Origin: Mycolicibacterium sp. P9-64
GTDB taxonomy: Bacteria; Actinomycetota; Actinomycetes; Mycobacteriales; Mycobacteriaceae
NCBI RefSeq assembly: GCF_008329605.1
Contig: NZ_NPKO01000005.1
Span: 1-64,000 of the forward strand
Length of the DNA stretch: 64,000 nt
Direction of reading: 5' to 3'
The position numbers and the translations under genes were made by a program. Positions 37,328 to 47,177 of the stretch are shown here, piece after piece; positions within the stretch are counted from its first letter, which is position 1, and the number at the start of each line of letters is the position of its first letter. A model generated the notes under the pieces. The model was not told where the DNA came from. It searched no databases and saw only the letters and a program-made list of their open reading frames with translations.

Positions 37328-38365
37328 ATGAATCGTGAACGCAAGACGCTGATCAGCGTCGCCGTCTTCACCGTCGTGATGCTGATGGTCGCGGCCGGGC
37401 TGGTGGTCGTGTTCGGTCAGTTCCGCTTCGCATCCGGCAACACCTACCACGCGAACTTCGCCGAGGCGTCTCGGCTCAAGGCCGGCCAGGACGTCAGGAT
37501 CTCCGGTGTGCCGGTGGGTTCGGTCAAGAAGGTCAAGCTCAATCCGGACAACAGCGTTGACGTCTCATTCGACGTCAGCGACAAGTACCAGCTGTACACC
37601 TCTACCAAGGCCGTGGTGCGCTACCAGAACCTGGTGGGTGACCGTTACCTCGAAATCACCTCGGGCCCGGGCGATCTGCGCAAGCTGCCCCCCGGTGGAA
37701 CCATCGCCAGGGAGAACACCCAGCCCGCGCTCGACCTCGACGCGCTTCTCGGCGGGCTCAAGCCCGTGCTGAAGGGGCTCGACGGCAACAAGGTCAACGA
37801 GGTCAGCAACGCGATCATCGAACTACTGCAGGGCCAGGGTGGCGCGCTGTCCAACCTGCTGGAGAGCACCGGATCGTTCACTCAGAACCTTGCGTCCCGC
37901 GATCAACTGATCGGCGACGTGATCAACAACCTCAACACGGTCCTGGCGACCGTCGACGAGAAGGGCACGCAGTTCGACGCCAGCGTCGACCAGCTCCAGC
38001 AGCTGATCACCGGACTGGCACAGAACCGCGACCCGATCGCGGGCGCCATCCCTCCGCTCGCGTCGGCGTCCAGCGACCTGAACGAGCTGCTCGAGACCAG
38101 CCGTCGCCCGCTGCAGGGCGTCATCGAGAACGTCCGGCCGCTCGCGCAGCGACTCGACGAGCGCAAGGCCGACATCAACAAGGTGATCGAGCCGCTTGCC
38201 GAGAACTACCTGCGGCTCAACGCACTTGGCGCGTACGGGTCGTTCTTCAACATCTATTACTGCTCGATCCGGATGAAGATCAACGGCCCCGCGGGCAGTG
38301 ACATCCTGATCCCGTTCGGTGGTCCTGCGGACCCGTCCAAGGGGAGGTGCTCGGAGAATGGCTAG
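37328..38365 (+). CDS. mce4B: Mce-family protein Mce4B
   Basis: A 345-residue Mce protein starting MNRERKTLISVAVFTVVMLM. Anchor helix about residues 8-30, then the MCE domain with FAEASRLKAGQDVRISGVPVGSVKKVKL and VSDKYQLYTSTKAVVRYQNLVGDRYLEI. The remainder is mostly helical. Start ATG 37328 follows the MIRU-like repeat, 31 bases after mce4A. It forms the heterohexameric shuttle with Mce4A and Mce4C-F. Overlaps mce4C by 8 bases. Confidence 0.95.
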   Translation: MNRERKTLISVAVFTVVMLMVAAGLVVVFGQFRFASGNTYHANFAEASRLKAGQDVRISGVPVGSVKKVKLNPDNSVDVSFDVSDKYQLYTSTKAVVRYQNLVGDRYLEITSGPGDLRKLPPGGTIARENTQPALDLDALLGGLKPVLKGLDGNKVNEVSNAIIELLQGQGGALSNLLESTGSFTQNLASRDQLIGDVINNLNTVLATVDEKGTQFDASVDQLQQLITGLAQNRDPIAGAIPPLASASSDLNELLETSRRPLQGVIENVRPLAQRLDERKADINKVIEPLAENYLRLNALGAYGSFFNIYYCSIRMKINGPAGSDILIPFGGPADPSKGRCSENG

Positions 38366-39413
38366 GCCCGACGCCAACCCGACTCGAACCGGGATCTTCG
38401 GCATCGCCTTGGTGGCGTGCCTGGTCCTGGTGTCGTTCGGCTACACCAAGCTCCCGTTCTGGCCGCAGGGCAAGAACTACGAGGCGTTCTTCACCGACGC
38501 GGGCGGCATCTCGCCGGGCAACGACGTCGCCGTCTCCGGGATCAAGGTCGGACAGGTGTCGTCGGTGGAACTGGCAGGCGACGCCGCCAAGGTGACGTTC
38601 ACCGTGCAGCGCGACATCAAGGTCGGTGACCAGACGCTGGTGGCGATCAAGACCGATACCGTGCTCGGTCAGAAGTCGCTTTCGGTGACACCAGGCGGCA
38701 CCGGCAACGCGACGACGATCCCGTTGGGCCGCACCACGACTCCGTACACGCTCAACACCGCGCTGCAAGACCTCGGCGGCAACGCCAGCGCGCTGGACAA
38801 GCCGAAGTTCGAAGAGGCGCTGCAGACGCTCACCGACACCCTGCACGACGCCACGCCCCAACTGCGTGGTGCGCTCGACGGTGTCGCGAACCTCTCCCGC
38901 AGCCTCAACAAGCGCGACGAGGCGCTGGAACAGCTTCTCGGCCACGCCAAGCGGGTATCCGACACCCTGGCTCAGCGGGCCGGGCAGGTGAACCAGTTGA
39001 TCACCGACGGCAACCTGCTGTTCGCCGCGCTCGACGAACGCCGTCAGGCGCTGAGCAGTCTGATCTCGGGCATCGACGACGTGTCACGCCAGCTGTCCGG
39101 CTTCGTCGCGGACAACCAGCGCGAGTTCCTTCCAGCCCTGCAGAAGCTCAACCTGGTGATGGACAACCTTCTCCAACGCAAGGCGCACATCGGCGAGGCA
39201 CTGCGCAGGCTGCCGCCGTATGCGACTGCGCTCGGCGAGGTCGTCGGCTCGGGTCCCGGTTTCCAGATCAACCTGTTCGGTCTGCCACCCGCCACCATGT
39301 CCGAAGTGCTGCTCGACACGTACTTCCAACCGGGCAAGCTGCCGGACAGCCTCGCCGACATGCTGCGCGGATACATTTCCGAGCGCCTGATCATTAGGCC
39401 GAAGTCGCCATGA
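38358..39413 (+). CDS. mce4C: Mce-family protein Mce4C
   Basis: A 351-residue Mce protein starting MARPDANPTRTGIFGIALVAC after GGAG. Hydrophobic anchor at about residues 13-30; MCE domain with FFTDAGGISPGNDVAVSGIKVGQVSSVELAGD and VKVGDQTLVAIKTDTVLGQKSLSV. Residues beyond 140 are helix rich and end ISERLIIRPKSP. It begins within the last codons of mce4B and its stop overlaps mce4D (ATGA), showing tight co-translation. Confidence 0.95.
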   Translation: MARPDANPTRTGIFGIALVACLVLVSFGYTKLPFWPQGKNYEAFFTDAGGISPGNDVAVSGIKVGQVSSVELAGDAAKVTFTVQRDIKVGDQTLVAIKTDTVLGQKSLSVTPGGTGNATTIPLGRTTTPYTLNTALQDLGGNASALDKPKFEEALQTLTDTLHDATPQLRGALDGVANLSRSLNKRDEALEQLLGHAKRVSDTLAQRAGQVNQLITDGNLLFAALDERRQALSSLISGIDDVSRQLSGFVADNQREFLPALQKLNLVMDNLLQRKAHIGEALRRLPPYATALGEVVGSGPGFQINLFGLPPATMSEVLLDTYFQPGKLPDSLADMLRGYISERLIIRPKSP

Positions 39414-40810
39414 CACAAGAGAATTCGAACTCGGGACGCAACCGCTGGCTGCGGATCGTGCTGGCCGCCGTGCTGGTGGTGGTGCTGGCGGGTGGCGTGT
39501 ACGCGGTGTGGCCGACGCGGGGCGGCAACAAGGTGATCGCCTACTTCCCGTCGGCGGTGGGTCTGTACCCAGGCGACTCGGTCAGCATCGTCGGCGTGCC
39601 CGTCGGCACCATCGACTCGATCAAGCCGCGTGCCTCCGACGTCCAGGTCACCATGACGGTTCGTGGCGACGTGAAGGTGCCCGCCGATGCGCGGGCCATC
39701 GTCATCGCCCCGAACCTGGTGTCGGCCAGGTTCGTTCAGCTCACCCCGGCCTATACCGGCGGCCCCGTGCTGGCCGACGGCGCCCAGATCGGACTCGACC
39801 GCACCGGGGTTCCCGTGGAGTGGGACGAGGTCAAGGAACAGCTCACCCAGCTCAGCGCCCAGTTGGGGCCGCAGCAGGGCGGGATGCAGGGCCCGCTCAG
39901 TGCGTTCGTGAACCAGGCTGCCGACACCTTCGACGGCAACGGTGACTCGTTCCGCAAGGCGCTGCGCGAGCTCTCCCAGACCGCGGGTCGCCTCGGGGAC
40001 TCGCGCACCGATCTGTTCGGCACCGTGCGCAACCTGCAGGTGCTGGTGAACGCGCTGGCCAACAGCAACGAGCAGATCGTGCAGTTCTCCAACCACGTCG
40101 CCTCGGTGTCGCAGGTTTTGGCGGACAGCTCAAAGGATCTCGACGTCACGCTTGGCACGCTGAACCAAGCTCTGACCGACGTGAAGGGCTTCCTCAACAA
40201 GAACAACGAAGCCCTCATCGGCCAGGTCGGCAAGCTCGCCGAGTTCACCCAGATTCTGACCGATCACAGTGATGACATCGAACAGGTCCTGCACATCACC
40301 CCGAACGGTCTTGCGAACTTCTACAACATCTACAACCCCGCCCAGGGCACGGTCGGCGGCCTACTGTCGCTGCCCAACTTCGCCAACCCGGTGCAGTTCA
40401 TCTGCGGCGGCACGTTCGACATCGGCGCGAACCCGGACAACTACAAGCGCGCCGAGATCTGCAAGCAGCGAATGGGTCCGGTGTTCAAGCGGATCGCGAT
40501 GAACTTCCCTCCGCTGCTGTTCCACCCGATCAACAGCATCACGGCTTACAAGGGTCAGATCATCTACGACACCCCCGAGACCGAGGCGAAGGCGCAGACG
40601 CCGGTGCCGTACCTGCAGTGGAACCCCGCCCCGGGCGTCACGCCTCCGACCGTGGGTCCGGACGGCAACCTCAGCGACCTGCTTCTGCCGCCGCCTGCCG
40701 TCGTCGGCCAGATCTCGCCTGCAGGGCCTGCACCCGGTCCGTCTCCGATGGGCGCGCTGCCCGGTCCTGCGCCTGCGCAACCACTGCCTGCGGAAGGAGC
40801 GGGCGGATGA
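39410..40810 (+). CDS. mce4D: Mce-family protein Mce4D
   Basis: A 466-residue Mce protein starting MTQENSNSGRNRWLRIVLAAV. Anchor helix at residues 14-33, MCE domain with YFPSAVGLYPGDSVSIVGVPVGTIDSIKP. The C-terminal 60 residues are proline and glycine rich (PPPAVVGQISPAGPAPGPSPMG and PAPAQPLPAEG), unlike Mce4A-C, a feature of Mce4D and Mce4F. The domain contributes to the periplasmic tunnel; the tail could contact cell wall or partners. Confidence 0.95.
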   Translation: MTQENSNSGRNRWLRIVLAAVLVVVLAGGVYAVWPTRGGNKVIAYFPSAVGLYPGDSVSIVGVPVGTIDSIKPRASDVQVTMTVRGDVKVPADARAIVIAPNLVSARFVQLTPAYTGGPVLADGAQIGLDRTGVPVEWDEVKEQLTQLSAQLGPQQGGMQGPLSAFVNQAADTFDGNGDSFRKALRELSQTAGRLGDSRTDLFGTVRNLQVLVNALANSNEQIVQFSNHVASVSQVLADSSKDLDVTLGTLNQALTDVKGFLNKNNEALIGQVGKLAEFTQILTDHSDDIEQVLHITPNGLANFYNIYNPAQGTVGGLLSLPNFANPVQFICGGTFDIGANPDNYKRAEICKQRMGPVFKRIAMNFPPLLFHPINSITAYKGQIIYDTPETEAKAQTPVPYLQWNPAPGVTPPTVGPDGNLSDLLLPPPAVVGQISPAGPAPGPSPMGALPGPAPAQPLPAEGAGG

Positions 40811-41994
40811 CGCGGCGCAACGTTGCCACCCTGGCACGACGCGGCACGGTGCTCGGCTCCGGCGTGATGCTGCTTGCCGGCTGCCAGTTCGGCGGGCTCA
40901 ACTCGCTGGACATGCCGGGCACCGCCGGTCACGGAAACGGGTCCTACACCATCACCGTGGAACTGCCCGATGTCGCGACGCTGCCGCAGAACTCGCCGGT
41001 GATGATCGACGACGTCACCGTCGGCAGCGTGTCGGGAATCGAAGCCATGCAACGCCCCGACGGGACGTTCTTCGCAGCGGTGAAGCTGTCGCTGGACGGC
41101 AACGTCAACCTGCCGCAGAACTCGACGGCCACCGTCGCTCAGACGTCGCTGCTCGGTTCTCAGCACGTCGAGCTGGCCCCGCCGGTCGACCAGTCGGGGG
41201 AAGGCAAGCTCAAGAACGGCTCGAGCATCCCGCTGAGCCAGGCTCGCCGTTACCCGACCACCGAAGAGGTTCTCTCCACGTTGGGCGTCGTGGTGAACAA
41301 GGGCAATCTCGGTGCGCTGCAGGACATCACCGACGAGGCGTACGCCGCCGTCGTCGGGCGCGCGGGCAGCTTTACCGACCTGATTCCGCGGCTCGCCGAG
41401 CTGACCAGTTCCCTCGACCAGCAGACCAACGACATCATCGCGGCCGCCGAAGGCTTGAATCGCTTCGCGGGCATCCTGGCAAAGAGCAAGGACAGCCTCG
41501 GCAAGACCCTGGATTCGCTGCCCGCGGCACTGAAGGTGCTCAACGACAACAGATCCAACCTCGTCGACGCGTTCACCGCGCTGCGCACGTTCGCCGGTGT
41601 CGCCGCACACGTGCTGTCCGAGACCAAGACCGACTTCGCCGCCGATCTCAAGGACTTCTACCCGGTGATCAAGGCGCTCAACGACCATGCCGACGACTTG
41701 ATCAAGGACTTCACGTTCCTTCCGACGTTCCCGTTCGACTCCAGGTATCTGCGCAACGCGATCCGCGGTGACTACATGAACGTGTTCGTGACGTTCGACC
41801 TGACTCTTCGTCGATTCGGCGAGTCCATCTTCCCCACGTCGTTGGGGCTCGATCCGAACATGAAGCATCTGGACGAGGTCATCAACCCGCCCGACTTCCT
41901 CACCGGAGCCATGGCCAACCTGTCCGGACAGGCTGCGGATCCGTTCAAGATCCCGCCTGGCACGGCAACGCAGCACGACGGGGGGACACCGTAA
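40807..41994 (+). CDS. mce4E: Mce-family lipoprotein Mce4E (LprN)
   Basis: A 395-residue Mce protein with a lipoprotein signal: MTRRNVATLARRGTVLGSGVMLLAGCQ, lipobox LAGC with lipidated Cys26. MCE domain with YTITVELPDVATLPQNSPVMI-type sequence and SVSGIEAMQRPDG. In H37Rv this subunit is LprN (Rv3495c). It overlaps mce4D by 4 bases (ATGA) and mce4F by one base (TAATG). Lipidated E subunits anchor the complex. Confidence 0.95.
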   Translation: MTRRNVATLARRGTVLGSGVMLLAGCQFGGLNSLDMPGTAGHGNGSYTITVELPDVATLPQNSPVMIDDVTVGSVSGIEAMQRPDGTFFAAVKLSLDGNVNLPQNSTATVAQTSLLGSQHVELAPPVDQSGEGKLKNGSSIPLSQARRYPTTEEVLSTLGVVVNKGNLGALQDITDEAYAAVVGRAGSFTDLIPRLAELTSSLDQQTNDIIAAAEGLNRFAGILAKSKDSLGKTLDSLPAALKVLNDNRSNLVDAFTALRTFAGVAAHVLSETKTDFAADLKDFYPVIKALNDHADDLIKDFTFLPTFPFDSRYLRNAIRGDYMNVFVTFDLTLRRFGESIFPTSLGLDPNMKHLDEVINPPDFLTGAMANLSGQAADPFKIPPGTATQHDGGTP

Positions 41995-43739
41995 TGCTGG
42001 ACCGGCTGACACGTCTGCAACTGTCGATCTTTGCGGTCGTCACGGTGGTCTGCGTGGGCGCCATCTCGGCGTTCTATCTTCACCTGCCTGCCGCGGCCGG
42101 CATCGGCGCCTACCACATCACCGCGAACTTCGTTGCGGGCGGCGGACTCTACGAGAACGCGAACGTCACCTACCGCGGTGTGACCATCGGCAGGGTCGAG
42201 TCGGTGGGGCTGTCCAAGGACGGCGTCGTCGCGGACATGCGGCTGAACTCCGACACCCCCGTCCCGCAGAACGTCACGGCGACGGTGAAGAGCGTCTCGG
42301 CCGTCGGCGAGCAGTACGTGGACCTGGTGCCGCCGGCGGACCCCTCCAACACGATGCTCCGAGACGGTTCGAACATCGGTGTCGACCACACCGCGATCGG
42401 CCAGGACATCGCTGGGCTGCTGACCCAAGCAGACAACCTGGTCAGCAGCGTGGGGGACAGCCGCATCCAGGATCTGCTTCGGGAAACGTTCAAGGCGTTC
42501 AACGGATCAGGGCCGGAACTGTCGCGGCTGATCCAGTCGTCACGCGCACTGATCGACGAGGCGAACGCCAACTACGGGCAGACCACGCAGCTGATCGATC
42601 AGGTGGGCCCGTTCCTCGACGCGCAGATCCGTAGCGGCGACGACGTCAAGTCGCTCGCCGACGGGCTGGCCCGGTTCACCGCGGAGGCGGCGAAGGCCGA
42701 TCCCCAGATTCGCAACGTGCTGCAGACCGTGCCGGGTGCGACGGACGCCGCCAACACCACGTTCGAGGGCATCCGGCCGACGTTCCCGATGCTGGCCGCG
42801 AACCTCGCCAACGCCGGCCGCATCGGTGTGATCTACCACAAGTCGATCGAGCAGGCGCTCGTCATCTTCCCCGCCCTGCTTGCCGCGTTGACCACGGTTG
42901 CCGGCGGCGTGCCCGTCGACGAGGGCGGCAAGCTCGACTTCAAGGTGGACCTCGGCGACCCGCCTCCGTGCTCGGTGGGGTTCATCCCCGCCCCGTTGAT
43001 CCGCTCACCCGCCGACACCACGCTGCGCGATCTGCCAACCGACCTGTACTGCAAGACGGCGCAGAACGATGCTTCGGTGGTCCGCGGTGCCCGCAACTAC
43101 CCCTGCCAGGAGTTTCCCGGTAAGCGTGCGCCGACGGTTCAGCTCTGCCGCGATCCGCGCGGTTACGTGCCCATCGGTAGCAATCCCTGGCGTGGTCCGC
43201 CCCTGCCGTACGGCACGCCGATGGACCAGCAAGAAGACAACCACTACGAGCCTCCTGGCCGCAGCATCGCGCCGTACAACAAGTTCCCGTTCATCCCGCC
43301 GCAGGCCGACTACGACCCCGGTCCGCCGTCGGTGCAGTTGCCGCCCGGCGTGGTGCCAGGTCCCGGCCCTGCGCCGCAGGCTCCGTTCCCGTTGCCGGTG
43401 CCGCCGAACGACAACGGCCCGCCACCTCCGTGGCCGTACTACGCGCCGCCCGACCAGATCGTGCCGCCGTACGGCAGGCCTGCGCCTCCAGGGGCGCCCG
43501 CACCGCCACCGCCCCCTGGACCGCTGCCCGCCGAGGCACCGGCGCCCGATGCGCCGCCGCTGCCCGCTGAGGGAGCGCCACAGCCGCAGGCCAGCGGCAC
43601 GGCGACGACGACGTACGATTCGAGGACCGGCGTGTTCGTCGATCCCGCTGGCGGGACAGGTGTCTTCGCCGGCGGCTCGAACGGGGTTGCGGCCGCGGAG
43701 ACGTGGGTCGACCTGATGATGGATCCAAGGCAGGCATGA
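41994..43739 (+). CDS. mce4F: Mce-family protein Mce4F with long proline-rich tail
   Basis: A 581-residue Mce protein starting MLDRLTRLQLSIFAVVTVVC. Anchor helix at residues 7-30, MCE domain with FVAGGGLYENANVTYRGVTIGRVESVGL and TVKSVSAVGEQYVDLVPP. Residues about 440-530 are dominated by proline, glycine and alanine (PPPWPYYAPPDQIVPPYG, PAPPPPPGPLPAEAP), then an ordered end (TWVDLMMDPRQA). The whole Mce4F family has such a tail; it may interact with the outer membrane or glycans. Followed immediately by a Mce-associated gene. Confidence 0.95.
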   Translation: MLDRLTRLQLSIFAVVTVVCVGAISAFYLHLPAAAGIGAYHITANFVAGGGLYENANVTYRGVTIGRVESVGLSKDGVVADMRLNSDTPVPQNVTATVKSVSAVGEQYVDLVPPADPSNTMLRDGSNIGVDHTAIGQDIAGLLTQADNLVSSVGDSRIQDLLRETFKAFNGSGPELSRLIQSSRALIDEANANYGQTTQLIDQVGPFLDAQIRSGDDVKSLADGLARFTAEAAKADPQIRNVLQTVPGATDAANTTFEGIRPTFPMLAANLANAGRIGVIYHKSIEQALVIFPALLAALTTVAGGVPVDEGGKLDFKVDLGDPPPCSVGFIPAPLIRSPADTTLRDLPTDLYCKTAQNDASVVRGARNYPCQEFPGKRAPTVQLCRDPRGYVPIGSNPWRGPPLPYGTPMDQQEDNHYEPPGRSIAPYNKFPFIPPQADYDPGPPSVQLPPGVVPGPGPAPQAPFPLPVPPNDNGPPPPWPYYAPPDQIVPPYGRPAPPGAPAPPPPPGPLPAEAPAPDAPPLPAEGAPQPQASGTATTTYDSRTGVFVDPAGGTGVFAGGSNGVAAAETWVDLMMDPRQA

Positions 43740-44467
43740 GCGAACAAGACACGGACGCGGGCGAATCGACCGAAGAGGCGCCCGAGTCGGCGAGGAAGGC
43801 TGCCGCTCGCAGGCGCAGGGCATCCCGGGCCGCGGGACCCGCGGCAGGGACGGTCGTCGAGGCGACGGGCGTCAGGGTCGAGAAGTCCGCGACGGTGCCG
43901 GCGGCGGTCAAGGTGCGGTTGCCCCGGGTCGGGCCGCCGCCGCGCCGCAGGCCGAACGCACGTCTGGTTGCGCTCGTCGGCCTGAGCGTCGCCGCAGTGT
44001 TGGTGGCCGTGCTCGGTGGCGTGGTGGCGTTGCTCATCACTCAGCAGCGCGCCGCTGACGCCGCGCAGGCACGTAAGCAGGAGTTCATCGACACGGGAAC
44101 CCAGACCGTGGTGAACATGTTCAGCTACAACCAGAACAACATCGACGACAGCGTGAACAGGTTCGTCAACGGCACCAGCGGTCCGCTGCGCGACATGATG
44201 AGCCAGCCGGGCAACGTCGACAACCTGAAGGCCATCTTCCGCGATACCCACGCCAGCTCCGAGACCGTGGTCAGCGGGGCCGCGCTGGAGAAGGTCGACG
44301 AGATCGCCAAGAACGCCTCGGTGCTGGTGTCGGTGCGGGTGACGGTGTCCGACGTCGATGGGGTGAACAAGCCGTCGCAGGCCTACCGGCTGCGGGTCAT
44401 CGTGCACGAGGACGACAACGGGCACATGACCGGTTACGACCTGAAATACCCGGACGGGGGCAACTGA
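43736..44467 (+). CDS. Mce-associated membrane protein 1 (Rv3493c-like)
   Basis: A 243-residue protein starting MSEQDTDAGESTEEAPESAR, with ATG overlapping the mce4F stop. A basic, Ala/Pro-rich cytoplasmic stretch (about 1-80) leads to one transmembrane helix (about 85-108, LVALVGLSVAAVLVAVLGGVVAL) and an extracytoplasmic domain with a NTF2-like alpha/beta pattern (FIDTGTQTVVNMFSYNQNNID). Mce-associated proteins (Mam) stabilise Mce complexes (family knowledge). The stop overlaps the next gene (TGATG). Confidence 0.88.
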   Translation: MSEQDTDAGESTEEAPESARKAAARRRRASRAAGPAAGTVVEATGVRVEKSATVPAAVKVRLPRVGPPPRRRPNARLVALVGLSVAAVLVAVLGGVVALLITQQRAADAAQARKQEFIDTGTQTVVNMFSYNQNNIDDSVNRFVNGTSGPLRDMMSQPGNVDNLKAIFRDTHASSETVVSGAALEKVDEIAKNASVLVSVRVTVSDVDGVNKPSQAYRLRVIVHEDDNGHMTGYDLKYPDGGN

Positions 44468-44961
44468 TGGGTCGCTGGACCAGCAGACTGGTCGCGGCGT
44501 TCGGGGTGCTCTTCGCCGTCGCCTTGGTGGCGCTGTCTGGCGTCGGCGGCTACCTGTACTGGAACCGCGTCGAGCTCAAGGCCGAACAGCAAGCAAGCCA
44601 AGAGCTTCCGACGCTTGCCGCGCAACAGATCCCGCAGATCCTCGGCTTCGACTACCAGACGGTGGAGCGCAGCCGCACCGAGGTGTACAGCCTCATGACG
44701 CCCGACTTCCGGCGTCAGTACGAGGACGACACCACCAAGAACGTGATCCCACAGGCCAGGGACCGGCAGGTGATCAGTCAGGTGAACGTGGTCGGTACCG
44801 GAATGCTGTCCGCCCAACGTGATTCGGGCTCGGTGATGGTGTTCATGAACCGCACCGTCACCGACAAGTCGAAGACGCCCGTCTACGACGGAAGCCGCCT
44901 GCGCGTCGACTATCAGAAGATCGACGGCAAGTGGCTCATCAAGGACATCAAGCTCCTCTGA
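44467..44961 (+). CDS. Mce-associated membrane protein 2 (Rv3492c-like)
   Basis: A 164-residue protein with an N-terminal signal anchor (residues 8-30, [23 protein letters not shown]) and an extracytoplasmic domain with the Mce-associated pattern [30 protein letters not shown]-terminal [19 protein letters not shown] is the end of the same fold. It ends the mce4 operon; its last 14 bases overlap convergent otsA. Confidence 0.88.
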   Translation: MGRWTSRLVAAFGVLFAVALVALSGVGGYLYWNRVELKAEQQASQELPTLAAQQIPQILGFDYQTVERSRTEVYSLMTPDFRRQYEDDTTKNVIPQARDRQVISQVNVVGTGMLSAQRDSGSVMVFMNRTVTDKSKTPVYDGSRLRVDYQKIDGKWLIKDIKLL

Positions 44962-46453
44962 CGTCCGACCCGTTGTCGCCGTTGCGGGTGTCGGCCAGCG
45001 CGTCGAGGAACGAGCGTGCCCACCGGTCGACGTCGTGGGCGAGCACCTGGCGGCGCATCGCGCGCATGCGTCGCCTGCCCTCCTCGGGAGACTGGGTCAG
45101 CGCGGCCTCGATCGAGTCCTTCACGCCGTCGAGGTGATGCGGGTTGGTCAGGTAGGCCTGCCGGAGTTCTGCTGCGGCGCCGGTGAATTCGCTGAGCACC
45201 AGCGCACCGCCAAGGTCGCTTCGGCACGCGACGTACTCCTTGGCAACCAGGTTCATGCCGTCGCGAAGCGGGGTCACCAGCATGACGTCGGCGGCCACGA
45301 AGAACGCGATCAGTTCGTCGCGGGGGATCGGGCGGTGCAGGTAGTGCACCAATGGATGGCCCACCGTGCCGTACTCACCGTTGATGTGGCCGACCTGGCG
45401 CTCGATGTCCTCGCGCATCACCTTGTAGCTCTCGACCCGCTCGCGGCTCGGTGTGGCCAACTGGACCAGCACCGTGTCGTCGGCGCTTGCGCGGCCCTCG
45501 TCGAGCAGCTCGGAGAACGCCCGCAGCCGAACGTCGATGCCCTTGGTGTAGTCGAGCCTGTCGACGCCGAGCAGGACCTTGCGGGGATTGCCCATCTCGG
45601 CGCGAATCTCGCGCGCACGCTGGCGGATGTCGCGGTCACGGGCCTTGCGGTCGAGCTCGGCGGAGTCGATCGAGATGGGGAAGGCGCCCACCTTGACCGT
45701 GCGGAAGCCGACCTGGATCTCGCCGAACCGGGACCGCACCCCGACCGTCGCGCGTGAGGTGTTCGCGCCGACCAGCCGTCGGGCCAGGATCAGGAAGTTC
45801 TGCGCGCCACCAGGGAGGTGAAATCCGACGAGATCGGCGCCCAACAGCCCCTCGATGATCTCGGTCCGCCACGGCATCTGCATGAACAGCTCGATCGGGG
45901 GAAACGGGATGTGCAGGAAGAAGCCGATGGTCAGATCCGGCCGCAGCATCCGAAGCATCTTCGGCACGAGCTGCAGCTGGTAGTCCTGAACCCACACCGT
46001 GGCGCCGGGCGCCGCAGCACGTGCGGTCGCCTCGGCGAACCTGCGGTTGACGTCGACGTACCGGTCCCACCACCTGCGGTGGTAGATCGGCTTGACGATG
46101 ACGTCGTGGTAGAGCGGCCACAACGTGGCATTCGAGAAGCCCTCGTAGTACTCCTCGAAGTCCTCGGCCGACAGGCTCACCGGACGCATCTCGAGGTCGT
46201 CCTCGACGATGGGTTCCTCGTCGCCGTCCGTGATGCCTGGCCAGCCGATCCAGGCTCCGCGGCGCTTCCTGAGCAGGGGCTCGAGCGCGGTTACCAGCCC
46301 CCCTGGGCTGCGCTTGAACGTCGTCGAGCCATCGGGGAGCCGCTCCATGTCGATGGGCAGCCGATTGGCCACGACAACGAAGTCGGACTTGCCGCCCTCC
46401 GCCACGGGGTCGAAGTCACCGGAGTCGGCAGCGGCGCCGTCTCCCGACGTCAC
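44948..46453 (-). CDS. otsA: Alpha,alpha-trehalose-phosphate synthase OtsA
   Basis: A 501-residue GT20 glycosyltransferase making trehalose-6-phosphate from UDP/ADP-glucose and glucose-6-phosphate. Signatures: [17 protein letters not shown], the [12 protein letters not shown] loop, [40 protein letters not shown] and [21 protein letters not shown] start 46453 overlaps the TAG of the small upstream gene (TAGTG), so they are co-translated; longer in-frame sequence runs through that gene. Length is as in mycobacterial OtsA (about 500). It overlaps the mce-associated gene by 14 bases. Confidence 0.95.
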   Translation of the reverse strand: MTSGDGAAADSGDFDPVAEGGKSDFVVVANRLPIDMERLPDGSTTFKRSPGGLVTALEPLLRKRRGAWIGWPGITDGDEEPIVEDDLEMRPVSLSAEDFEEYYEGFSNATLWPLYHDVIVKPIYHRRWWDRYVDVNRRFAEATARAAAPGATVWVQDYQLQLVPKMLRMLRPDLTIGFFLHIPFPPIELFMQMPWRTEIIEGLLGADLVGFHLPGGAQNFLILARRLVGANTSRATVGVRSRFGEIQVGFRTVKVGAFPISIDSAELDRKARDRDIRQRAREIRAEMGNPRKVLLGVDRLDYTKGIDVRLRAFSELLDEGRASADDTVLVQLATPSRERVESYKVMREDIERQVGHINGEYGTVGHPLVHYLHRPIPRDELIAFFVAADVMLVTPLRDGMNLVAKEYVACRSDLGGALVLSEFTGAAAELRQAYLTNPHHLDGVKDSIEAALTQSPEEGRRRMRAMRRQVLAHDVDRWARSFLDALADTRNGDNGSDVRGA

Positions 46454-46617
46454 TACGCGTCTTGCTTCGCCGGCCCGATGCCCAACATCGACAGGAAGAC
46501 CCGGCACTCGTCGGCATCGACGGCGTAGGCAGCGACAACACGTCGCGCCTGCCGAGCGGTGCTATCGGCCAAGGGTTCGACGTCGCCGAGTTCGGCGGGA
46601 TCAGTATTCGCAGCCAT
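46453..46617 (-). CDS. Conserved 54-residue protein coupled to otsA (Rv3489-like)
   Basis: A short gene encoding [19 protein letters not shown] followed by [20 protein letters not shown] and [13 protein letters not shown]. It lies between ATG 46617 and TAG 46453, where that stop overlaps the otsA start. H37Rv has a small conserved gene (Rv3489, about 55 residues) in the same place (from memory). It has a single Cys (DADEC) and an amphipathic helix. The function is unknown; position suggests regulation of, or coupling to, trehalose synthesis. Confidence 0.8.
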   Translation of the reverse strand: MAANTDPAELGDVEPLADSTARQARRVVAAYAVDADECRVFLSMLGIGPAKQDA

Positions 46618-46668
46618 GTGACAACTCTAGGCGACCTGTCTAATCGCCTAGAGTTTCGCCCGTTTCTT

Positions 46669-47028
46669 CTAGCCTTCGCTTCCGGTAATGGTCGGGTCGC
46701 TGCCGACGGTCGACTCGGGCGTGACGCTCGGCGCCGCGTCCTCGGCGAGGCCGATGCACTGTCCGCTGTTGCGGCCGGTGCAGGGCACGCCATTGATCTC
46801 CGGGATGTCGGGGTTGCCTGCCGGGGCGCTGAAGGGGGAGTTCGGCACGGTGTGCGGGATGCACTCATCCGTGTAGAGGTCCTCTTCCTCACCTGCGGGG
46901 CACGCGGCGACGTGCACGCCGGGAGCGGCAGGCACGGTGAACGCGGCAACCGCGGGAGCCGCGGCGACGGCGAGCGCAAACCCGCCGGCAAGGAGCAGTC
47001 GTCGCGCTGAAATCTCGAAGGGCGCCAT
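46669..47028 (-). CDS. Ibp1-like small secreted protein, copy 1
   Basis: A 119-residue secreted protein. Signal sequence MAPFEISARRLLLAGGFALAVAAAPAVAAF leads to a mature part with VAACPAGEEEDLYTDECIPHTVPNSP and IPEINGVPCTGRNSGQCIGLAED. Four cysteines are conserved with the next gene. The pattern is that of mycobacterial proteins annotated as intersectin-EH-binding protein Ibp1 (from memory). Upstream bases ACAGAAAGCGTGACGATG are identical to those of the paralogue, so a duplication is clear. Function not established. Confidence 0.75.
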   Translation of the reverse strand: MAPFEISARRLLLAGGFALAVAAAPAVAAFTVPAAPGVHVAACPAGEEEDLYTDECIPHTVPNSPFSAPAGNPDIPEINGVPCTGRNSGQCIGLAEDAAPSVTPESTVGSDPTITGSEG

Positions 47029-47177
47029 CGTCACGCTTTCTGTCGTAATTGACCGTCTCGTCGGTGGGATTCTATGGAACCTGCCAGGAATCTGCACAGG
47101 TTCGGAGAGTTCCCTGAGAACGTGCCGCCTCCGGTGCGGCGAGCGTGGCGCTGGTTTGGGCGGAAATGGGCGCGCGT

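Noticed and set aside
43005..44425. Long minus-strand frames opposite mce4F and the Mce-associated gene
   Set aside because: They are Arg/Pro-rich shadows of GC-rich coding sequence with no ribosome sites or family motifs.
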